Assembly: GCA_963726715.1 (NCBI GenBank)
Contig: CAVSDF010000010.1
Location: 434,001 to 498,000 of the forward strand
Direction of reading: 5' to 3'
Source of the DNA: CAVSDF01 sp963726715
GTDB lineage: Bacteria > Bacteroidota > Rhodothermia > Rhodothermales > BA12
DNA length: 64,000 nucleotides
The notes under the pieces were generated by a model, which saw only the letters and a program-made list of their open reading frames with translations, did not search any database and had not been told where the DNA came from. The position numbers were made by a program, and so were the translations under genes. Below are positions 30,221 through 38,866 of the stretch, piece after piece; position 1 is the first letter of the stretch, and each line of letters starts with the position of its first letter.

Positions 30221-30486
30221 GGGGAAAGGCGGGGGCTGGGGAGGCGAACGCGCGGGGTTGGAGGGCGTGCCCGGAGGGAGTTGAGGGTTGGTTGTTGGTT
30301 GTGCATGGGGGACTGGGTATTGGGGATCGGGTGTGGCGCGGCGGGGGGCGATGGGCGCGGGGGCGAGGAGGAAAGCGGGCGCCGGACGCAGCGGATGGCG
30401 TGGCGAGGCGATGGGCGCGATGGGGCGTGCCCGTACATTCCGCGGCGGTGCGCGGCGCGGCGCCGATACCTCCCTGCCCCGTACCG

Positions 30487-31749
30487 ATGACGCCTTCTCC
30501 CGGACGTGCCCGCCAGCAGGCCGTCTTCGTCGGCGGCGTGTCGGGGCGGCGGCCGCGGGTGCCGGTGGCGGCGGAGGCGCTCGAAGCGGCGGCGCGGCGG
30601 GCGCTGTCTCCGGCGGCGTTCGCCTATCTCGCCGGGGGCGCCGGGATGGAGCGGACGATGGATGCCAACCGGGCCGCCTTCGACCGGCACCGGCTCGTCC
30701 CGCGCGTCCTCCGCGGCACAGCCACCCGCGATCTGACCACCGACCTCTTCGGCCTGACGCTGCCTGCGCCCATCCTCGCCGCTCCGATCGGCGTCCTGTG
30801 CCTGGCCCACGCCGACGCCGACCTCGCCATCGCGCGGGCGTGCGCGGCGCGCGGGATTCCGCTGACGATCTCGTCGCAGGCGTCGGTGCCGATGGAGCGG
30901 ATCGCGGCGGCCATGGATGCGGTGCAGCCCGGTGCGCCGCGCCTCTTCCAGCTCTACTGGAACACCGACGACGCCGTCACCGCGTCGTTCGTGCGCCGCG
31001 CCGAGGCCATCGGCTGCGCCGCCATCGTCCTGACCCTCGACACGACGCTCCTCGGCTGGCGCCCGCGCGACCTCGACCTCGCCGCCCTGCCCTTCCTTCA
31101 CGGACGCGGCATCGCCAACTACACGTCCGATCCCGTCTTCCTCGACCGCCTCGCCGACCCGCTCCCCGCTGCCGCCGACGCCCCGCGCCCGCGCGTGACG
31201 CTCTCCGCCCTCCGCGCCCTCGTCGCGATGCGCCGCCGGACCGGCCTCCCCGTCGCCGCCGCGCGCCGCGCCGTCGCCCGCTTCGTGGCCACGTACAGCC
31301 GTCCGGCCCTGTCGTGGGACGACGTCTCGCGCCTGGTGGGCATGACGCGCCTGCCGGTCGTCCTCAAAGGCATCCTGCACCCCGACGACGCCCGCGAAGC
31401 CGTCGCGCGCGGCGCCGGTGGCCTCGTCGTCTCGACGCACGGCGGGCGTCAGGTCGACCGCAGCATCGCCGCCCTCGACGCGCTCCCCGGCATCGTCGCC
31501 GCCGTCGCGGGCCGCATCCCCGTCCTCTTCGACAGCGGCATCCGCACCGGCGCCGACGTGGCCGTCGCGCTCGCCCTCGGTGCGTCGGCGGTGGGCATCG
31601 GGCGCCCGTACGCCTACGGGATGGCCCTTGGGGGCGCGGACGGCGCGGGGGAGGTGCTCGACAACCTCGTCGCCGAGTTCGACCTCACCCTCGGCCTGTG
31701 CGGGCTGGCGAGCGTCGGGGAGTTGGGGCCGGAGGCGCTGGCGGGGTGA
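30487..31749 (+). CDS. FMN-dependent alpha-hydroxy-acid oxidase (lactate 2-monooxygenase-like)
   Basis: A 420-residue cytoplasmic flavoenzyme of the glycolate oxidase/lactate dehydrogenase family, which oxidises L-2-hydroxy acids. ATG 30487 (MTPSPGRARQQAVFVGG) is chosen since upstream codons lack similarity. Typical motifs are AFAYLAGGAGMERTM, PAPILAAPIGVLCLAH, SSQASVPME, FQLYWNTDD, IVLTLDTTLLGWRPRDLDL and RGIANYTSDPVF. These last features favour the lactate 2-monooxygenase branch. Active-site residues are present: Lys in LPVVLKGILHPDDA and the His/Arg pair in VVSTHGGRQVDRS, with the FMN phosphate site IPVLFDSGIRTGADV. Frame intact. It is divergent from hrpB with a 266-bp G-rich spacer. Confidence 0.9.
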   Translation: MTPSPGRARQQAVFVGGVSGRRPRVPVAAEALEAAARRALSPAAFAYLAGGAGMERTMDANRAAFDRHRLVPRVLRGTATRDLTTDLFGLTLPAPILAAPIGVLCLAHADADLAIARACAARGIPLTISSQASVPMERIAAAMDAVQPGAPRLFQLYWNTDDAVTASFVRRAEAIGCAAIVLTLDTTLLGWRPRDLDLAALPFLHGRGIANYTSDPVFLDRLADPLPAAADAPRPRVTLSALRALVAMRRRTGLPVAAARRAVARFVATYSRPALSWDDVSRLVGMTRLPVVLKGILHPDDAREAVARGAGGLVVSTHGGRQVDRSIAALDALPGIVAAVAGRIPVLFDSGIRTGADVAVALALGASAVGIGRPYAYGMALGGADGAGEVLDNLVAEFDLTLGLCGLASVGELGPEALAG

Positions 31750-32196
31750 TGGGGCGCAGGGCCGTTAGGTTCTGCGTCCGGATACCCATTCTTGTCATTG
31801 CGAGGAGCGTAGCGACGCGGCAATCTGGATCGACGAACACCTTCGATCCGGATTGCCACGGCCCTTTCAGGGCCTCGCAATGACACCGAAGAGCACAGAG
31901 GTAGAACCGAACGGCCCTGGGGTGATGGGGCGGGGTCAGCGCATGCACCGTCGGCCACTGCCGCTCCGCATTCCTCTTCGGTAGCGGAGCATCCGCCATG
32001 AGCGTGGGGATGGGTGGCAGGAAGGGTGGGCGGCGAAGACACTGCATGCGTCTGCCTACGGAGACTGGGGAGGCGGGATGGCGGGTGCTCGTGCGGACGA
32101 GCCTTGCAGCGCTGCGCACGTCGGCGGAGGCTGTATGACACGCAGATGTCACCCCACCGTCGGACCTTGGCCGCTGTCCTCAACGCCCCGCCTCCG
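31750..32196. other. Intergenic region carrying a repeat
   Basis: About 450 bp after the hydroxy-acid oxidase. It contains the 93-bp TGTCATTGCGAGG element (31793-31885) and otherwise no recognisable gene; a short in-frame extension of the next small gene (ATG at 32146) lies at its end. Confidence 0.5.
31793..31885. repeat. 93-bp inverted-repeat element with TGTCATTGCGAGG ends
   Basis: Perfect 13-bp terminal inverted repeats, TGTCATTGCGAGG and CCTCGCAATGACA. Inside is a second near-perfect inverted repeat, GCAATCTGGATCGA / TCGATCCGGATTGC. It closely resembles the CATTGCGAGGAGCGTAGCGA repeats scattered in many bacterial genomes. It looks like a REP/MITE-type element; no transposase is present. 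Confidence 0.8.
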
Positions 32197-32583
32197 ATGC
32201 TCGCTCCCCTGCGCTCGCTCACCCCGTCGCTCGACGCCGCCCTCGACACGCTCGCCCGCACCGACCGCGGCGATGTGCTGCGGCGCTTCGCCGTCTGGTG
32301 CGCCCGCACCGCCGATCCGTCGGCCCGGACCGCGCACGTGCTCGCGCTCGCGGAGCTGGCCGCCGAAGGCGCCCTCCCCACCGACCTGCTCGACGAGGCC
32401 CGCCGCTCTCTCGACCCCGCCTCGGCCCCCGAGGCCGTCCGCGCCTGTCTCGCCGAGTACGCCGACGAAGCCGCCCGTGGCGCCGCCCGCGCCGCCGCCG
32501 CATCGCAGCCCTCGCGTCCGGCGCCCGCCTTCGAGGCCGAAGCGCTCGCCGTCCTCCACGACCTCCACGCGCTCGCGGCGTGA
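32197..32583 (+). CDS. Hypothetical small alpha-helical protein
   Basis: A 128-residue Ala/Leu-rich protein without a recognised family. ATG 32197 (MLAPLRSLTPSLDAALDTLA) is the likely start; ATG 32146 would add 17 arginine-rich residues. Predicted mostly helical, no membrane segment or signal peptide. Helices such as GDVLRRFAVWCARTAD and AHVLALAELAAEGALP look like a small helical bundle. It converges on the type IX plug gene. Confidence 0.55.
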   Translation: MLAPLRSLTPSLDAALDTLARTDRGDVLRRFAVWCARTADPSARTAHVLALAELAAEGALPTDLLDEARRSLDPASAPEAVRACLAEYADEAARGAARAAAASQPSRPAPAFEAEALAVLHDLHALAA

Positions 32584-32682
32584 TCCGAGCCGAGTGCCGG
32601 CACCGCGTTCGGCCTGCCACGAACGGAAGGGCGGCTCCTGAGCGCCCGCGCCGCCCGAACGCCCATCGACAACCGGCCGACC

Positions 32683-33999
32683 CTACGGACGCACGACGAA
32701 CGACGGGGCGGCGAGGAGGCGGTCGGTGCCTTTGAGGATGTCGCGGTAGAAGACGAAGGCGGTGACGGTGCTCTGCGAGCGCCCGAGGACTGTCGACTGC
32801 GCCCGCGTGAGGCGCGCGTCGGACGAGGTGTAGCGGTACTCGTGGCGGCCCTGCTTGACGAGCGTCGTCGCCTCGTGGCGCTGCGTCGACGGGTTCCAGC
32901 GCATCGGCACGCGCCCGGCGCTCCATCCGCCGAAGCTGCCTTCGACGTAGACCTCGCGCAGCTGCGATCCGCCGGGCGGCGTCAGCACGAACGTCACGGC
33001 GGCGTATTCGCCGTAGACGGCAGCGTCACCGGCCACGTAGGCGCTTTGCCGGATGACCGATTGCGCGTTGGTCGAGGGCGCAAGGACGTCGGGGAAGGTC
33101 GGCTCGTCGGGGGCGAGGCGGACGCGCGTGGTGTCGGTCGTCACGTCTACGTCTTCGAGGCGCGGCGAGACGGCGAGGCGGCGCAGGTCGAGCAAGAAGC
33201 GGGCGGCGTCGCCGCGGAAGGCGCTGCTGTTGGGGAGCGTGAAGGCGAGCGAGGTGCCGGTCGTGAGGAGCGGACGTTCGGCGCAGGCAGCGGTGGCGAG
33301 GCGTCCGTCGAGGGCGAAGCAGGCGGCGTACCCGAACGGCGCGCCGGACGCCTCGCGGGCCGTCGAGACGGTCACGAGCGGCAGAAACGCCCCGGCGCCG
33401 AGCGCCCCGCCCTGCCCGTACGTCCCCGTCTCCACCGCCGTCCCCGATTCGGCGACGTAGAACGGGCGCTCGAAGAGGACGCGCGACGGGTCGCCGAGCT
33501 CGGTGACCCGCACGAGATAGGCGCCGCTCACCGTCAGCCGCGTCTGCCCCTCGGGGAAGCGGTGGCGGTAATGGACGTACGGGACGGTCGTGCCGCGCGA
33601 GCGGTCGGGCTGCACGAGGTCGGCGCGGTCGAAGCCCTGCACGTACTGCGCCGGGAAGAGGTCGGGCCGCCCGGCGCGGTCGGTGTGGACGAGGTACGCC
33701 GACAGCGGCGCCCCCTCGCGTCCGCCGAGGAGGTCGAACTCGAGCGTCAGGGCCTCGCCGCCGTCGAGCGAAACGACCGGGAGCGCCGTCTCATCGGCCC
33801 CGGCGTAGAGCTGCACCGTCGCCACCATCGGCGCGTCGGTGCCGCGCGGACGCGTCGGCACGGCGGCGCGTTCGGAGCGCTGGCCCGTCCCATCGCGCGT
33901 CTCCTCGGCCGAGGCGCATCCGCCCACAAGCAGCGGCGCGGCGAGGAGCGGCAGGAGCGCGAGTGGCAGGGCGTGGAGCGCGGCGGGGAGACGGAGCAT
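32683..33999 (-). CDS. Type IX secretion system plug protein (DUF5103 family)
   Basis: A 438-residue predicted lipoprotein of the DUF5103 family, whose member PlugA (Flavobacterium) plugs the unused SprA translocon of the type IX secretion system. ATG 33999 starts MLRLPAALHALPLALLPLLA and a lipobox LVGGC follows; an ATG at 34056 is too far upstream for the signal. Family features are DAPMVATVQLYAGADE, LPVVSLDGGEALTLEFDLLG, LVHTDRAGRPDLFPAQYVQG, the YVHYRHRFPEGQ and SGAYLVRV strands, and a C-terminal Ig-like part. The main machinery (SprA/PorV/GldKLMN) is not in the window, but a cargo protein with a type IX sorting domain lies at 48113. Together they indicate the organism has this system. Confidence 0.88.
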   Translation of the reverse strand: MLRLPAALHALPLALLPLLAAPLLVGGCASAEETRDGTGQRSERAAVPTRPRGTDAPMVATVQLYAGADETALPVVSLDGGEALTLEFDLLGGREGAPLSAYLVHTDRAGRPDLFPAQYVQGFDRADLVQPDRSRGTTVPYVHYRHRFPEGQTRLTVSGAYLVRVTELGDPSRVLFERPFYVAESGTAVETGTYGQGGALGAGAFLPLVTVSTAREASGAPFGYAACFALDGRLATAACAERPLLTTGTSLAFTLPNSSAFRGDAARFLLDLRRLAVSPRLEDVDVTTDTTRVRLAPDEPTFPDVLAPSTNAQSVIRQSAYVAGDAAVYGEYAAVTFVLTPPGGSQLREVYVEGSFGGWSAGRVPMRWNPSTQRHEATTLVKQGRHEYRYTSSDARLTRAQSTVLGRSQSTVTAFVFYRDILKGTDRLLAAPSFVVRP

Positions 34000-34133
34000 C
34001 GGGCGGGCGGGCGAAACGGCAAGGGCGAAGCACGGCGCCACGCGGACCTCCGGCACGCCCGCCGGGGCCGGATTGTTCGTTGAGGGGGGTGGGTGGCGGG
34101 GCGCGGCGGCGGTGAACGGGGCCGTCGGGCCAT

Positions 34134-34176
34134 CCGGGGGCGTAGAGACGCATCGGCGATGCGTCTCTACCGGGCG
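34134..34176. repeat. 43-bp palindromic repeat GTAGAGACGCATCG, copy 2
   Basis: Inverted copy of the repeat at 7684-7726: arms 34142-34155 and 34157-34170 and the same flanks (CCGGGGGC / CGGGCG). It lies 4 bp past the stop of the HELAH peptidase gene, in the place of a transcription terminator. Confidence 0.8.
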
Positions 34177-34179
34177 CCG

Positions 34180-36513
34180 TCACCGCCCCGCCCCGCGGCG
34201 CATCCACCGCCCGAGGGCCGCGCGGTCGCGCCAGTAGGCGGCGGCATCGGCGTCGCCGAGGGCGGCGAAGCGGGCGGCGGCGGCATCGCAGCGGCCCGCG
34301 CGGGCGAGGGCGACGGCGCCGATGCGGGCGGCGAGGCCGGGGAGATCGGGGGGCGGCGGCGCGGCGCCGGTTCGTCCGGCGGGCGGGGCGGCGCCGCAGG
34401 GGACGGCGGGGCCGAAGGCGGCGTCGCGCTCGCCGTTCGCGCCCCATCGGGCGGTGTCGCGGGCGTAGAGGCGGGCGAGGAGGCCGGGATCGGCGGCGAG
34501 GGCCTCGCGGGACCACAACCAGGCGGCGGCCTCGTGGGCGGCGGGCGAGAGGCGGTGGCGGGCGGCGCGGTAGCGGGCGCGGGCGGAGTCGGCCTGCCAG
34601 GCGGGGCCTCCGGCGGCCCATCCGGCGGCCAGCCACGCATCGCCGGTGCGGACGTCGAGCGCGCGCAGGTCGGCAGCGCGAAGGCGGCCGAGTGCGGCGG
34701 AGGCGGCGCGGCGGTCGCCACGGGCGGCGCGGACGAGCAGCAGGCGTGCCCAGCGGTCGAGAGCCGGGGCGAAGCGCGGCGCGCGGGCCAGGACGGCGGC
34801 GAGGCGCGCGGTCGCGGCGGCGGTGTCGCCACGGGCGAGGTCGCGGTCGGCGGCGCGGGTCTCGCGGACCTCGCGTGGGACGTGGTGCGGGCTCGGGCGC
34901 TCGAAGAGCGACGGCGCCGAGAACGACGCCCGCGCCACCGGACCCGCCGCGAGCGGCACCGACGGCACTCCGCGCGTCACCTCGCGCGCCCACTGCCGGG
35001 CGAGCGTGTCGAGCGGGACGCCGTAGACGCGCTCGTAGTCGCCCCACGCGTACACCGCCCGCAGCCGCTCGGGGCCATGCGTGCGCAGGAGCCAGCCGAC
35101 GAACGCGCCCGTCGTCGTGTACGAGACGGCCCCGCGTCCGCCCCAGAACCCGCCCGCGCCGAGCGTCGCCGAGAGCCGCTGCGCCAGCGCCACGTCGTCA
35201 GCATCGCCCGTTCCCACGTCGCCACGCCCCACATCCACGCGCCCGACCTCGGCGGCGCTGACGAGCGCGGCAGGCGACGGGCCGCCATCCGGAGGTTCGG
35301 CAGCGACGGCGAGGCCCTCGACGAGCCCGACCGACCGCGAGGCGTGGAGGAGCGGCAGCCCGAACTCGCGCGAGACGGCGTGGGCGAGTTCGTGGCCGAG
35401 GTGGACATCGGCGCTCGACGCGACGAGGTGGATCTGCGGGCGCGCGAGCCACACCGGCGCCACGCTCGTCTCGCCCGCGCCGAGGAGCCGCCGCCGCGTC
35501 TCGACATCCGGGTACACGAACACCCACACCGGCTCCGACGGCCACGCCCCGAGCCGCGCCGCAAGGTCCGCCAGCCGAAACTCGACCTCGTCCCCCGACA
35601 CGCCTCGCCCGACGACCACCGCCCGCGTCGTCCGCTCGACCGCTGCTCCGTCCTCGCCAAGCGCCGCCACGAGCGCCGCGTGCGTCGTGTTGATGCCGAG
35701 CGGCCCGCGCAGCGCGTACGCGGCGGCGATGAGGACGGCGAGGGCGAGCGCGACAGCCCGGCGCCGCGTCGACAGGCTCAGCGGCCGCCCTGACGCGCGG
35801 GCGTCGACCGGCTCAGCCACCGTTTCGGGCGGGGTGAGATGATGTTGCCGATTCGGCTGTGGGGACGGGGCCTCTGAATGTGTCGAATCCGCTGGCACCG
35901 GCGGTCCGGCGAGAGCGACGAGAAGCGCGGCCCACGCGAGGGTGAGGGCGCGGAAGGCGAACAGGCCGGGCCGGACGGCGAGGTCGTCGTCGTAGATCGG
36001 GCCGAGGACGCCGCCCCAGACGTGGTTGTAGGTGTAGACCTGCGGGTGGAATCCGAGGTCGAACGCGGGTCCGGCGAGCGCGACGGCGAGGGCGAGGCCG
36101 ACGTGCCACAGCCGCGCCCGGCGCCAGCCGCGCCGTGCGAGGGCGATGCCGAGGGCCGCGCCGAGCGCCGCCGCGGGCGCCGCCGCCGTCCACCAGAGAA
36201 GTGCGCCGCGGGCGTAGTCGCGGTTCGGCGCCCAGAGGAGCGAGATCGTGAGGAGCAGCCACGGAAGCGCGAGCGCCGCTACACGGCGAACGACGATGCG
36301 CCCGGCGCTCTCGCCGCGCCGCGCCGCCGAGATCGCGCCCTGCCCCGCCGCCACGAACGCCACCGCGGCAATGACGGCGCCGCTTTCGGCATGCAGCACC
36401 TGCACGAGCGGGAACGGCCACAGCGCGAGCGCCGCAGCGCCCGTCGCCCACGCCACGGCGGGCACGCGGCGCAGCAGGGTCGCCGGGTTGGCGGTCGCAA
36501 GGCCGCCCGTCAC
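34180..36513 (-). CDS. Membrane protein with HELAH metallopeptidase-like domain
   Basis: A 777-residue protein. GTG 36513 overlaps the stop of the upstream DUF3078 gene (GTGA), so the two are translationally coupled. The N-terminal 250 residues contain about six or seven hydrophobic helices (AVAWATGAAALALWPFPLVQ, RRVAALALPWLLLTISLLWA and others). After a disordered linker and one more helix comes a soluble part with HLGHELAHAVSREFGLPLLH. The zinc-binding HExxH and a downstream Glu (VGLVEGLAVAAEPP) fit gluzincin or peptidase-MA-like proteins. The C-terminal 250 residues are Ala-rich helical repeats, possibly TPR-like. The peptidase would face the periplasm. The exact family is not recognised. 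Its stop is followed by the palindromic repeat copy 2. Confidence 0.68.
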   Translation of the reverse strand: MTGGLATANPATLLRRVPAVAWATGAAALALWPFPLVQVLHAESGAVIAAVAFVAAGQGAISAARRGESAGRIVVRRVAALALPWLLLTISLLWAPNRDYARGALLWWTAAAPAAALGAALGIALARRGWRRARLWHVGLALAVALAGPAFDLGFHPQVYTYNHVWGGVLGPIYDDDLAVRPGLFAFRALTLAWAALLVALAGPPVPADSTHSEAPSPQPNRQHHLTPPETVAEPVDARASGRPLSLSTRRRAVALALAVLIAAAYALRGPLGINTTHAALVAALGEDGAAVERTTRAVVVGRGVSGDEVEFRLADLAARLGAWPSEPVWVFVYPDVETRRRLLGAGETSVAPVWLARPQIHLVASSADVHLGHELAHAVSREFGLPLLHASRSVGLVEGLAVAAEPPDGGPSPAALVSAAEVGRVDVGRGDVGTGDADDVALAQRLSATLGAGGFWGGRGAVSYTTTGAFVGWLLRTHGPERLRAVYAWGDYERVYGVPLDTLARQWAREVTRGVPSVPLAAGPVARASFSAPSLFERPSPHHVPREVRETRAADRDLARGDTAAATARLAAVLARAPRFAPALDRWARLLLVRAARGDRRAASAALGRLRAADLRALDVRTGDAWLAAGWAAGGPAWQADSARARYRAARHRLSPAAHEAAAWLWSREALAADPGLLARLYARDTARWGANGERDAAFGPAVPCGAAPPAGRTGAAPPPPDLPGLAARIGAVALARAGRCDAAAARFAALGDADAAAYWRDRAALGRWMRRGAGR

Positions 36514-37643
36514 AGGATCGGGAGCGTCAGGCCGATGTCGATGGCCTCGCGCAGTTGCACGCCGCGGCTCCGGTCGGCATCGACGATCGATTGGACGCGG
36601 ATGTTCGTCTGCAGCCACCGGTTCACGCGCAGCACGAGCGCCGACTCGAACGTGACGTCGACCGGCGTGGCGCGGAGGAGGTCGGCGAAGAGACCGAGCG
36701 AGGCGGTCAGGCGGACGTTCTCGGCGATGCGCCGGTCGAGGTCGGTGCGGGCGTCGAGGCCCGCTTCACCCCGCACGCGGCGCCCCTCGCGCAGCCCGTT
36801 GAGCACGCCGAAACGCTCGACGGCCACGATCACCTGCCGCCCGCCCACGCCGACGCGCTGCACGAGGCCGCGCGCGGGTTCGGCGGTCAGGCCGAGGCTC
36901 TGCGTGAGGATGGCGGGCGCGAAGACATCGGAGACCTTGACCGGCAGGTCCGCCGTCGTGCCGGTGAAGGGGTTTTTGTCGTACGCGTACCCGGCGGCGA
37001 ACTGCGTCCGCAAGCCCGCCGCGACGGTCGGGCGGAGCGTTCCCATGCGCGTGTTTCGCGCGAGGCGAACCGACGATTCGAGGCGGATCTCGTCGTCGGT
37101 CTTGCGGCGCTCCTGCCGCTGCTGGATCGTCCCGCCGAGCGCGAGCGCGACGGTGTGCGTCTGCCGGATGGGCCGGTCGCGCCGGTCGAACGTGCCCTCG
37201 ACGCGCCCGGTGAGCGAGAGCGTGTTGACGCCGCCCGCCGTCCAGTTGTGGAACGCCGCCTGCGCCCCGCTCGCCCGCGCGACGAGCCGCCGCGTCCACC
37301 CCGACGGCACCGCCGCCGCAGCGGCAGGCTCCTCCAGTGGCGCCGTCCACCGCGCCCGCGCGGCCGCCGTCAGCCCGGTCGGTACCACGATCCGCACGAC
37401 CGGCGGCGCAGGCGGCGGCGCGGCGGCCCGCACGGTGTCCGGCGGCAGCGGCGCCTCGGGCGGCAGGATCTGCGCGGCGGCAGTCGGCACGGCACCCGCA
37501 GCGGCGATCAGGGCGAGGAGGCAGGCGGCGAAACGCAGGGAAGGCGGGGATGGATGGGGATGAGACAGGTCAGGCTTGAAGCCACCGGCGGAGCCATCGA
37601 CCGGGAGGCTGGAAACGGGAAGCGGGGAGAAGCGCCGTGGCAC
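36510..37643 (-). CDS. DUF3078 family protein (start uncertain)
   Basis: About 377 residues of a DUF3078-type protein, predicted to be an exported outer-membrane beta-barrel in Bacteroidota. The signal peptide is SLRFAACLLALIAAAGAVP (cleavage near TAAAQ). Barrel-like segments include AQAAFHNWTAGGVNTLSLTG (the W-x-x-GG-x-N motif of the family), RRDRPIRQTHTVALALGG and a C-terminal strand IDIGLTLPIL. The only in-frame start upstream of the signal peptide is GTG 37643, which lies in the loop of the terminator of the histone-like gene. A start codon lost to an indel or an unusual start is likely. It is followed by the coupled HELAH gene. Function unknown. Confidence 0.72.
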   Translation of the reverse strand: MPRRFSPLPVSSLPVDGSAGGFKPDLSHPHPSPPSLRFAACLLALIAAAGAVPTAAAQILPPEAPLPPDTVRAAAPPPAPPVVRIVVPTGLTAAARARWTAPLEEPAAAAAVPSGWTRRLVARASGAQAAFHNWTAGGVNTLSLTGRVEGTFDRRDRPIRQTHTVALALGGTIQQRQERRKTDDEIRLESSVRLARNTRMGTLRPTVAAGLRTQFAAGYAYDKNPFTGTTADLPVKVSDVFAPAILTQSLGLTAEPARGLVQRVGVGGRQVIVAVERFGVLNGLREGRRVRGEAGLDARTDLDRRIAENVRLTASLGLFADLLRATPVDVTFESALVLRVNRWLQTNIRVQSIVDADRSRGVQLREAIDIGLTLPIL

Positions 37644-37656
37644 CTCTCCCCGCTTC
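37619..37656 (-). terminator. Intrinsic terminator hairpin of the histone-like gene
   Basis: A 12-bp stem GAAGCGGGGAGA / TCTCCCCGCTTC with a 14-nt loop lies 25 bp after the stop of the histone-like gene. The G+C-rich stem without a clear U tract is like others here. Confidence 0.6.
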
Positions 37657-37680
37657 GGAGTCTCGCAGGAGGCGACGGGA

Positions 37681-37857
37681 TCAGCCCGTGTTCTTCTGGT
37701 CCTGCACCTCGGTGCGGATCTCCTGCGCCATCGTCTTGAGGTCCTGCATCGCCTTGCGGACGCGCGTGCCGGCGGCCTTGTTGCCCTTCTCGTAGAAGGC
37801 CGAGAAGTCCTTCTCGAGGTCGGCGACGAAGGCGTGGAGTTCCTGGAACTTGGACAT
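37681..37857 (-). CDS. Histone H1-like DNA-binding protein (short)
   Basis: A 58-residue protein that matches the small histone-H1-like proteins of Bacteroidota. MSKFQELHAFVADLEKDFSA is followed by FYEKGNKAAGTRVRKAMQDL and a helix QEIRTEVQDQKNTG. These proteins bind DNA and probably help compact the nucleoid. ATG 37857 is used; an in-frame ATG at 37938 lacks similarity. The members of this family usually have a Lys/Ala-rich C-terminal tail; this one ends short. It is monocistronic with a hairpin terminator downstream. Confidence 0.85.
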   Translation of the reverse strand: MSKFQELHAFVADLEKDFSAFYEKGNKAAGTRVRKAMQDLKTMAQEIRTEVQDQKNTG

Positions 37858-38025
37858 GGTGAAGGTCGGGGTGTCGGGTTGACGGAGGGTGAGCAGCGCC
37901 GAAAACGCCCTCGCGGGCGGACCGGCGTGTCGGTTCATGGCAACTTAAAGGGCTGCGAGAAGCCTTGTCAAGCGCCCAGACCCCCGAAATGGCCGTTTGG
38001 AGGTGCTTTTCGGCCCCTTTTTGCG

Positions 38026-38739
38026 TCAATCCGCTCCGATGAGCCGTCCGCCGGGACCGCCGGGGGCGAAAAACGTCGGCGGCGAGACCACCCGCACGGG
38101 CACGCCCGCGGCCCGCACCGCCCGCGCGGCGGCGCTGTCGGAGGACGCTGCGAGAGCCTCGTCGTCGCTGGCCGAGGCGTCCACGGTAGCCGTGGTGAAG
38201 ACGACGACCTCGGCGCCTGCATCGCGCAGCGCCCGCCCGAGCGCCGCGAGCGCCATCCCGACCGGCACCGGCACGCCCGCCTCTTCCGCCGCCGCACCCA
38301 CGCGCCGAGCGACCGCCGCCACGACCGGCACCGCGCCGCGCCCGACGAGGTCGGCGAGCCACGCCGCACCGGGCGCCTCTACTGGTGCGTCGTCGCCACC
38401 CTCGCCCGAGCGGACGAGCAGGCGGCGGTCGGTGCCCTGGACGCCGACCGCCGGAACGCCTGCGTCGGTCAGGCGGCGCGCGAGCGCGTGCGTCTGCGCG
38501 CGGTGCGCGGCGAGGTGCGCGCGCGCGAGGCCACCGGTGGCGAGGCCCTCGCCCGCGAGATCGTCGGGGAGCGGATCGCCGGGGAAGACGCCGCGCGCTT
38601 CGAGCGCCCGCGCGACGAGGCCGCCGCCGCCGTGGACGAACGCGAGTGGCAACGCGCGTCCGGCGGCGAGGCGACCGAGCGTCTGCACGACGAGGAGATC
38701 GGCGAGAAGGGCGTCGTCGAGCAGGACGAGGTAGAGCAT
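38026..38739 (-). CDS. Amino-acid-kinase-like protein (acetylglutamate-kinase-like, degenerate)
   Basis: A 237-residue protein that looks like an acetylglutamate-kinase-type fold. The substrate-binding motif is kept as LAFVHGGGGLVARALEARG. The segment AWLADLVGRGAVPVVAAVAR and GMALAALGRALRDAGAEVVV resemble the ArgB P-site and C-terminal ATP-site regions. The N-terminal K-x-GG motif needed for catalysis is missing: the start reads MLYLVLLDDALLADLLVVQT. So it may be non-catalytic, or the 5' end is truncated or frameshifted. No other arginine gene is nearby. ATG 38739 is the only start. Medium certainty about the fold, low about the role. Confidence 0.5.
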   Translation of the reverse strand: MLYLVLLDDALLADLLVVQTLGRLAAGRALPLAFVHGGGGLVARALEARGVFPGDPLPDDLAGEGLATGGLARAHLAAHRAQTHALARRLTDAGVPAVGVQGTDRRLLVRSGEGGDDAPVEAPGAAWLADLVGRGAVPVVAAVARRVGAAAEEAGVPVPVGMALAALGRALRDAGAEVVVFTTATVDASASDDEALAASSDSAAARAVRAAGVPVRVVSPPTFFAPGGPGGRLIGAD

Positions 38740-38866
38740 CGAGAGGATCGGGCTGGAGTAGGAACGCCCGAACCGCCGACGCGCGCCGCGTGTCCCGGCT
38801 CCGCCTCTCGCAACCGCATCCGGTGGCCCTCGTACGTCAGCGCTCCGCCTTCAGACCGCGCCTTCG

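Noticed and set aside
30221..30486. A regulatory RNA or gene in the G/T-rich spacer before the alpha-hydroxy-acid oxidase
   Set aside because: Low-complexity runs (GGTTGGTTGTTGGTT) without a stable fold that I can recognise or a coding signal.
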